From positions 27,510 to 91,509 of the forward strand of contig CAYOFG010000002.1 in the NCBI GenBank assembly GCA_964403285.1: a stretch of 64,000 nucleotides of DNA. Reading direction: 5' to 3'. Source of the DNA: WVXT01 sp964403285 (lineage in GTDB: Bacteria; UBA6262; WVXT01). The translations under genes and the position numbers were made by a program. Positions 59,610-64,000 of this stretch are shown here, piece after piece. Numbering within the stretch: position 1 is the first letter of the stretch; the number at the start of each line of letters is the position of its first letter. The notes beneath the pieces are model-generated. The model saw nothing but the letters and a program-made list of their open reading frames with translations, made no database searches and had not been told where the DNA came from.

Positions 59610-60749
59610 TTAGACATTAAATAACTTCACCCACCAGGGCCTTTCTGTTATTATGGCTCCCTGAGAACAGAGTTCCTGACAACAGAAGCACCTAATACAA
59701 GTTGAATAACGAATTGAAGGTTTACCATTTTTGGTCTTCCCTACACATTTAACAGGGCAGATTTCCAGGCAATAGAAGCAACGGTTACAAAGCTCGTCAA
59801 TTATTTTGGGTTTTGGTGATAGTAAGCTTTTTAGCCCTTTCATTAAAAATTGGGGAATTTTCTGGGAAACATCCTGGGAAATTCGTTTGAAATCTTTTAC
59901 TTCCAAATCTTCAATTTTTTCTCCTAAGATTTCTATATTTCCGGGCAGAAACATTTTTCTTTCCACAGCTATCCTGTTAGTAGGAATATCGAATGGATTT
60001 TTATAACCGATGAGTTTGCAGGCAACAAAATCTGAAGCTACAGGATTTTTGCTAGCAAGAATTGCTCCCACCTTGCGCGGGGCGCCACCAGCCGGACCAT
60101 TTCCCTCCATGGCCACAATCGCATCCAGAATTACCAGATCAATCTTTACCGTATCTAAAAGGTCGACAAGCATCTGGGAAAACAACTCACTGTCAGGCAA
60201 TTTCAAATGGAACTCGGTCTTTCTCAGTCCGGGAATGAAACCGAAGTTGTTCTTCACCCCTGCGGTAATGCAAGTTAAAGGATGGGTTTTCAATTTAGGA
60301 ACAGAGATGATTACGTCAAAATCCTTTATTCGTTTAGTCACCGTAAACTTCTTATAAAGACGTCCTTGGCTATTCTCTACTTCCATAACATCATCCTCAA
60401 AAGATACAAGAGGAACGCTCGTCTTACGGCTAACTTCCTCAAATCCTGCAATTCGATATGCTCTGGCTAATCCCGTAATAGTTGCCCTCTCCCCGGGACT
60501 GTCTCCAATTGCGGGAATTCCTCCTGCTTCCTTTACCAAATTAACCACGGCTTCGACTAGACTGGGATGGGTGGTTACTGCTTTTTCCGGAGGCTTACCT
60601 GATAGAAGGTTTATCTTGATTAGAACTCTGTCTCTATTCTTGATAAACTTGCCAATTCCACCAAGTAAACCTAATAATTTCTTTAAAGAATTTTCCAAAA
60701 CTGGAAGCTGGTAACTTCCACATCTTGCCAATGCTACCCGCTCGGCCAT
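59610..60749 (-). CDS. DUF362 domain protein with two 4Fe-4S clusters
   Basis: 379 residues. The DUF362 part (VLIKINLLSGKPPEKAVTTH, GDSPGERATITGL, VPKLKTHPLTCITAGVKNNF, GNGPAGGAPRKVG) takes residues 1-about 310. The C-terminus carries CNRCFYCLEICPVKC and CIRCFCCQELCSQGA, a bacterial ferredoxin-like pair with normal Cys spacing. Such proteins are common in anaerobes, role uncertain (some are linked to nitroreductase-like or nickel enzymes). It follows the cupin gene by 26 bases on the same strand. Confidence 0.9.
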   Translation of the reverse strand: MAERVALARCGSYQLPVLENSLKKLLGLLGGIGKFIKNRDRVLIKINLLSGKPPEKAVTTHPSLVEAVVNLVKEAGGIPAIGDSPGERATITGLARAYRIAGFEEVSRKTSVPLVSFEDDVMEVENSQGRLYKKFTVTKRIKDFDVIISVPKLKTHPLTCITAGVKNNFGFIPGLRKTEFHLKLPDSELFSQMLVDLLDTVKIDLVILDAIVAMEGNGPAGGAPRKVGAILASKNPVASDFVACKLIGYKNPFDIPTNRIAVERKMFLPGNIEILGEKIEDLEVKDFKRISQDVSQKIPQFLMKGLKSLLSPKPKIIDELCNRCFYCLEICPVKCVGKTKNGKPSIRYSTCIRCFCCQELCSQGAIITERPWWVKLFNV

Positions 60750-60775
60750 CTTTTATCTCCACACTCTTTTCTATT

Positions 60776-61111
60776 TCAAAGCTTGATTTTGTCCTCGGGT
60801 TTATAAGGAGACTTGATGAACACGGCACGAATGGGAGATCGGGAATCGTTCAGGATATCGTGTTTTTCTCCTGGTTCCAGCCGGAAAGCCTCTCCTGCTC
60901 TTCCCACATATTCAGTGCCATCGATCAATAATCTGGCTTCTCCTTCCAAGAAATAGAATGTCTCTTCCACTTCTTTATGGTAGTGAGCTCCCAAGGACCC
61001 TCCGGGTTTCAGGACCAAAATTCCCCATTCTATTCTAGGTCCTCGGAAAAGATACTTGGGACCTGCATCCCCAAAGCGGAACTCTTTCTCGCTTTCAGTA
61101 ACTCTTTCCAT
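60776..61111 (-). CDS. Cupin domain protein
   Basis: 111 residues. GSLGAHYHKEVEETFYFLEG is cupin motif 1 (two His and Glu as metal ligands) and RLEPGEKHDILN motif 2. A single-domain, cytosolic metal-binding barrel, perhaps a sugar-binding or regulatory protein. ATG is at 61111 with a GGAGAAAAT-type site upstream. The gene is 37 bases from the alcohol dehydrogenase gene, with an R2 repeat between them. Confidence 0.85.
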   Translation of the reverse strand: MERVTESEKEFRFGDAGPKYLFRGPRIEWGILVLKPGGSLGAHYHKEVEETFYFLEGEARLLIDGTEYVGRAGEAFRLEPGEKHDILNDSRSPIRAVFIKSPYKPEDKIKL

Positions 61112-61129
61112 ATTTTCTCCTGTTTACTA

Positions 61130-61154
61130 AACGCAGACTAAAGTCTGCTACTCC
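61130..61154. repeat. R2 repeat supplying the stop codon of the alcohol dehydrogenase
   Basis: On the minus strand it reads GGAGTAGC, arms GCAGACT and AGTCTGC around TT, then GT. The TAG stop of the upstream gene (61150-61148) lies inside GGAGTAGC. Confidence 0.85.
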
Positions 61155-62311
61155 ATCATCCTATTTAGCAGTGCTAAGAGGTCCTCATAACTCACTTCGC
61201 GCGGATTTCCTCTGGTGGAGTTAGAAGTGAGCGATTTTTTGGCAAGCTCGGGCAAGTCTTCTGCCTTTACGCCAAATTCTCCCAGACTCAGAGGAATTCT
61301 CAGTTTCTTAACTATCCTGTCTACTGCAGAAAGAGCCTTATATGCAGCCTCTTCTTCTGTTAGACCTTCTATTTTTTCTCCTAGAGCAGAGGCAACAGAT
61401 TTGAATTTCTGAATGCTTGAAGACAAATTAAATTCTATTGCCCGCGCAAGAAGTATGCCGTTTGCCACACCATGAGGAATTCCGTGTAACGCTCCCAGGA
61501 ATGGGGATACTCCATGAGCAATACCCAAACCTGAATTTGTGAGTACAACGCCTCCCAGAAGACTGGCCATACACATCTTTTCCCTTGCCTCCAGGTTAGA
61601 ACCATTACTGTACGCAGAAATTAGTGCCTCTCCCACCAGACTAATGCCCCTAATCGCCAGAACATCTGTTAGAAGATTTGCTTTCCGAGAGACATATCCC
61701 TCGATGAGATGAGTCAAAACATCCACCCCGCTTGAGGCGGTTATCTCCTGAGGAAGGTTTATAGTTAAAGTAGGGTCGATAATGGCTATCCTGGCAAATA
61801 GATAATTGCTGCGAAAACTCCTTTTACTTCTCGTTGCCCTATTAATAATTACAGCATTCCTGGTGACTTCTGCTCCGGTTCCAGCAGTAGTGGGAATGGC
61901 AACAAAAGGAAGACCGTATGAATTCAGCCTTTTACTCCCTTCTCCCTCCAGAAATTCTGCCACCGAGGCGAAATTCTCCTCAAGTCCCAGCCCGGCAATT
62001 GCTTTAGCCACGTCAATAGTACTTCCGCCACCGATCCCTATTACAACTTTACATCTATTATTACGAGCGAAGGTTACGCCCCTGTCTACTACTTCAGTAT
62101 CAGGTTCTGGAGAGACCTGGTCGTAAACCACGCAGGCGATTTTCTCCTTGTTCAAGATGCGATTAACCGTATCCAGAATGCCGCTTTCCCGGATAGCTCT
62201 CTTTCCCGTCACAAGAAGAACAGGTTCTCCCAGAGACTTAACTTCTATGCCCAGTTTATTTATACTTTCTCTGCCAAAAATTATTCTTGTGGGCAAGTGG
62301 AATTCCCACAT
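61148..62311 (-). CDS. Iron-containing alcohol dehydrogenase
   Basis: 387 residues. VIGIGGGSTIDVAKAIAG is the cofactor loop; the metal ligands are an Asp in SSGVDVLTHLIEGYVS, and His in THLIEGY, GIAHGVSP and HGIPHGVANG. Fe-ADHs reduce aldehydes or oxidise alcohols with NAD(P)H, typical of fermenters. The reading frame ends NRMME and stops within an R2 repeat, so the last residues may have been changed by the insertion; the family usually ends a few residues further on. Confidence 0.93.
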   Translation of the reverse strand: MWEFHLPTRIIFGRESINKLGIEVKSLGEPVLLVTGKRAIRESGILDTVNRILNKEKIACVVYDQVSPEPDTEVVDRGVTFARNNRCKVVIGIGGGSTIDVAKAIAGLGLEENFASVAEFLEGEGSKRLNSYGLPFVAIPTTAGTGAEVTRNAVIINRATRSKRSFRSNYLFARIAIIDPTLTINLPQEITASSGVDVLTHLIEGYVSRKANLLTDVLAIRGISLVGEALISAYSNGSNLEAREKMCMASLLGGVVLTNSGLGIAHGVSPFLGALHGIPHGVANGILLARAIEFNLSSSIQKFKSVASALGEKIEGLTEEEAAYKALSAVDRIVKKLRIPLSLGEFGVKAEDLPELAKKSLTSNSTRGNPREVSYEDLLALLNRMME

Positions 62312-62327
62312 TGGCCCTCCCTTAGGG

Positions 62328-63971
62328 TCAAGGCTTCTTTCTTTCTATGTCCAAGAGCCAGGACTCCACTTCCATATCGCCGGGAAGAAGCGTGCGGGCA
62401 ATCGTCCATTCTCTCTTCGCCCCTGCTTCCTCTCCCAGCCTGTAGTGGATAAGCCCCATATACTTATGAATAAGAGGATTGAAAGGATTAATTTGATTAG
62501 ACTCCTCGTAATTTTCCAGCGCGGGTGTCAACTTTTCCTGAATAAAGTAAAGAGTGGCGAGGCTTGTATAAGTTGGTCCGTAGTTGGGGTTAACCTGCAG
62601 GGATTTCTTAAATAATTCCTCCGCTTCTCTAAATCTTCCCAGTTCGGTGTAGGTTTTGCCTATCTTATTGAGAATCACATAATTATTGGGTTCTTTTCTC
62701 AAACCTTTCTCATATTGAACGAGAGCAACATCAGACCTGCCTCTCTCGCGATACATATCACCCAGCCGGACATGCCCACGGGCTCCCACTCCTATATACT
62801 CTTCAAGTTCGTCCACTTCCTTTCCTTCTTCTTTTAGTTTAAAGCTATCCAATGCTACTCCCGTCATCTCTTCCAGATTCATCTCCTGCAGAAAATCTCT
62901 CAGAACGCTCTGAAACTTTTCCTGGTCTATGCCGAAGAATTGATGGAAAAGTTCATCCCACTGTTTTTCCACTTTCTCAAACTTTTCTTCTTTTCCCTTC
63001 CCAGCAGTTTTGCCAAGTTCGTGGAGAAAATGGGTCAACTTATCCCTTCCATAATGCCGCAGTAAGTAATCTACTGCCAGAGACACCTCGGCAAAGGCGA
63101 GGATTACTTCTTCCCGGCTTTCCAGACTGGGCATGCCCTGCTTCATTTTCCAGAAATCGATCCATTTCCCTTCTTTTGCTGCAACCGAAAGCACATTTTT
63201 ATAAACAGGAATCAAATAATCCGGTTGTTGAACTCTCCACCTTGTCTCATGATACTTAGCCAGGCCTTCATTTAACCACAAAGGGACATTTAGCCCTGTC
63301 AATTTAGCAAGAAGATAATGGATAAACTCGTGAGCTAAAGCATCGAGCCAGCGATAACCATATACCAGGCAGCGAGGAGAAATAATCATAATTCGGTTAA
63401 ATTTACAGATTCCAATTGCCCCGGAGACTTCAATCTGCTTCGGGGAAAGACTGGAAGCGTGGGTGAATCCCTCAGTTGTAGGATATACTTCTACCAGAAT
63501 TTTCTCTTCTGAAAAATAGTCCAGCTCATCTTGTATTTCTTGATATGCTTTCTCCAGAGCATCCAGGGCGTACGCAACGAGAAGATTGTCTCTGGTGGAC
63601 AGGCGAAGTACGAAATGTTCACTTGAATATTCACTAAATTCTTCTGTGATTTCTTTAGTACCTTCAACGAAGTAGAGAAGGCTCTTTCCCTGTTCATTCC
63701 CTGGTTCCATTCGGGATGCACTTTGCAGATACTCTATCGCTTTATCGTAATTTCCCTGATAAAAATGGCATAGGCCGAGTAACCTGAAGGAGTCCGCTTT
63801 CTCCGGTTTCTCCAGCACTGCCTTCTGAGCAAGTTCCATTGCCTTCTCTACATTCCATCGATTTAAGTATTCCTCACCATCAACGATTATATCCCCACCA
63901 TAAACTAGAGCAGGAAGGGTTAACAAAAAAATAGAAATCATTAATTTCAAAAGATTAATCTTGATTTTCAT
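62328..63971 (-). CDS. Secreted TPR protein with gluzincin metallopeptidase domain
   Basis: 547 residues. A signal peptide (LMISIFLLTLPALVYGG) leads into TPR repeats (AMELAQKAVLEKPEKADSFR, LLGLCHFYQGNYDKAIEYLQ), then a peptidase domain with HEFIH at 214-218 and Glu at 235 (WLNEGLAKYHE), the peptidase-MA layout. Residues about 395-540 hold more TPRs (DVALVQYEKGLRKEPNNYVI, GRFREAEELFKKSLQVNPNY). It resembles the peptidase domain of the barrel protein at 41.6 kb and may share its role in envelope proteolysis. It probably starts at 63971; no clear ribosome-binding site. Confidence 0.82.
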   Translation of the reverse strand: MKIKINLLKLMISIFLLTLPALVYGGDIIVDGEEYLNRWNVEKAMELAQKAVLEKPEKADSFRLLGLCHFYQGNYDKAIEYLQSASRMEPGNEQGKSLLYFVEGTKEITEEFSEYSSEHFVLRLSTRDNLLVAYALDALEKAYQEIQDELDYFSEEKILVEVYPTTEGFTHASSLSPKQIEVSGAIGICKFNRIMIISPRCLVYGYRWLDALAHEFIHYLLAKLTGLNVPLWLNEGLAKYHETRWRVQQPDYLIPVYKNVLSVAAKEGKWIDFWKMKQGMPSLESREEVILAFAEVSLAVDYLLRHYGRDKLTHFLHELGKTAGKGKEEKFEKVEKQWDELFHQFFGIDQEKFQSVLRDFLQEMNLEEMTGVALDSFKLKEEGKEVDELEEYIGVGARGHVRLGDMYRERGRSDVALVQYEKGLRKEPNNYVILNKIGKTYTELGRFREAEELFKKSLQVNPNYGPTYTSLATLYFIQEKLTPALENYEESNQINPFNPLIHKYMGLIHYRLGEEAGAKREWTIARTLLPGDMEVESWLLDIERKKP

Positions 63972-64000
63972 AATCTAAAATTTCTAGTGTAGGGGACTTG

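Overview
The window reads as a chromosomal segment of an uncultured, probably anaerobic, diderm (Gram-negative-type) bacterium from a candidate phylum. Signs of an outer membrane are PorV/PorQ-like barrels, an alginate-export-like porin, a small barrel and a protease-propeller-barrel protein. Signs of an anaerobic life are 4Fe-4S proteins, a DUF362 ferredoxin, an iron-dependent alcohol dehydrogenase and a GH57 glucan enzyme. Gene order and style recall Omnitrophota/Aerophobota-type genomes, but the phylum is a guess because no rRNA lies in the window.

Bases 1-21.7 kb (+ strand) are one exopolysaccharide locus. It holds a cut-off PorV-like protein, Wzy-like ligase/polymerase, Wzx-like flippase, three GT4 glycosyltransferases, a deacetylase-like protein, an asparagine-synthase homologue, GDP-sugar enzymes (nucleotidyltransferase, RMD-like and LegB/GMD-like SDRs, an AlgD-like GDP-mannose dehydrogenase), a FemAB/GNAT-like protein and a WbaP/CpsE-type initiating transferase. 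Embedded in it is an odd five-gene cassette: ferredoxin, Cys-rich protein, methyltransferase, CapK-like ligase, Glu/Leu dehydrogenase. Bases 21.8-29.4 kb carry three units of secreted beta-helix protein plus PorV-like protein; one unit is a chimera. The third unit has a striking control region: five TTAACA-type boxes phased at 11 bp, an extended -10, a c-di-GMP-I (GEMM) riboswitch and an intrinsic terminator. Together this suggests a surface polymer, perhaps uronate-containing, whose secreted processing proteins respond to a PhoP-like regulator and to c-di-GMP.

Bases 29.5-39.7 kb are mixed: tRNA-Arg(CCT), a small islet with an RHH/RelE toxin-antitoxin pair, PHP and TPR proteins, porins, a GH57 enzyme, two near-identical small HTH genes bracketing a lone methyltransferase-like gene, and palindrome-rich spacers. 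Bases 39.5-64 kb are on the minus strand: a zinc-ribbon-like protein and CstA, then a long housekeeping cluster transcribed M50 protease-trpS-scpA-scpB-pheA-hisC-aroF-tyrA-aroA-cmk-plsC-ispH-rpsA-metalloprotease/propeller. Upstream of it lie a DHH-CCA enzyme, a DUF362 protein, a cupin, an Fe-ADH and a TPR metallopeptidase.

The segment is peppered with short palindromic repeats of at least four families. Several have invaded gene ends: they form the N-terminus of the asparagine synthase homologue and of TyrA, part of a signal peptide, and the stop codon of the alcohol dehydrogenase. No transposase, integrase or CRISPR array was seen.
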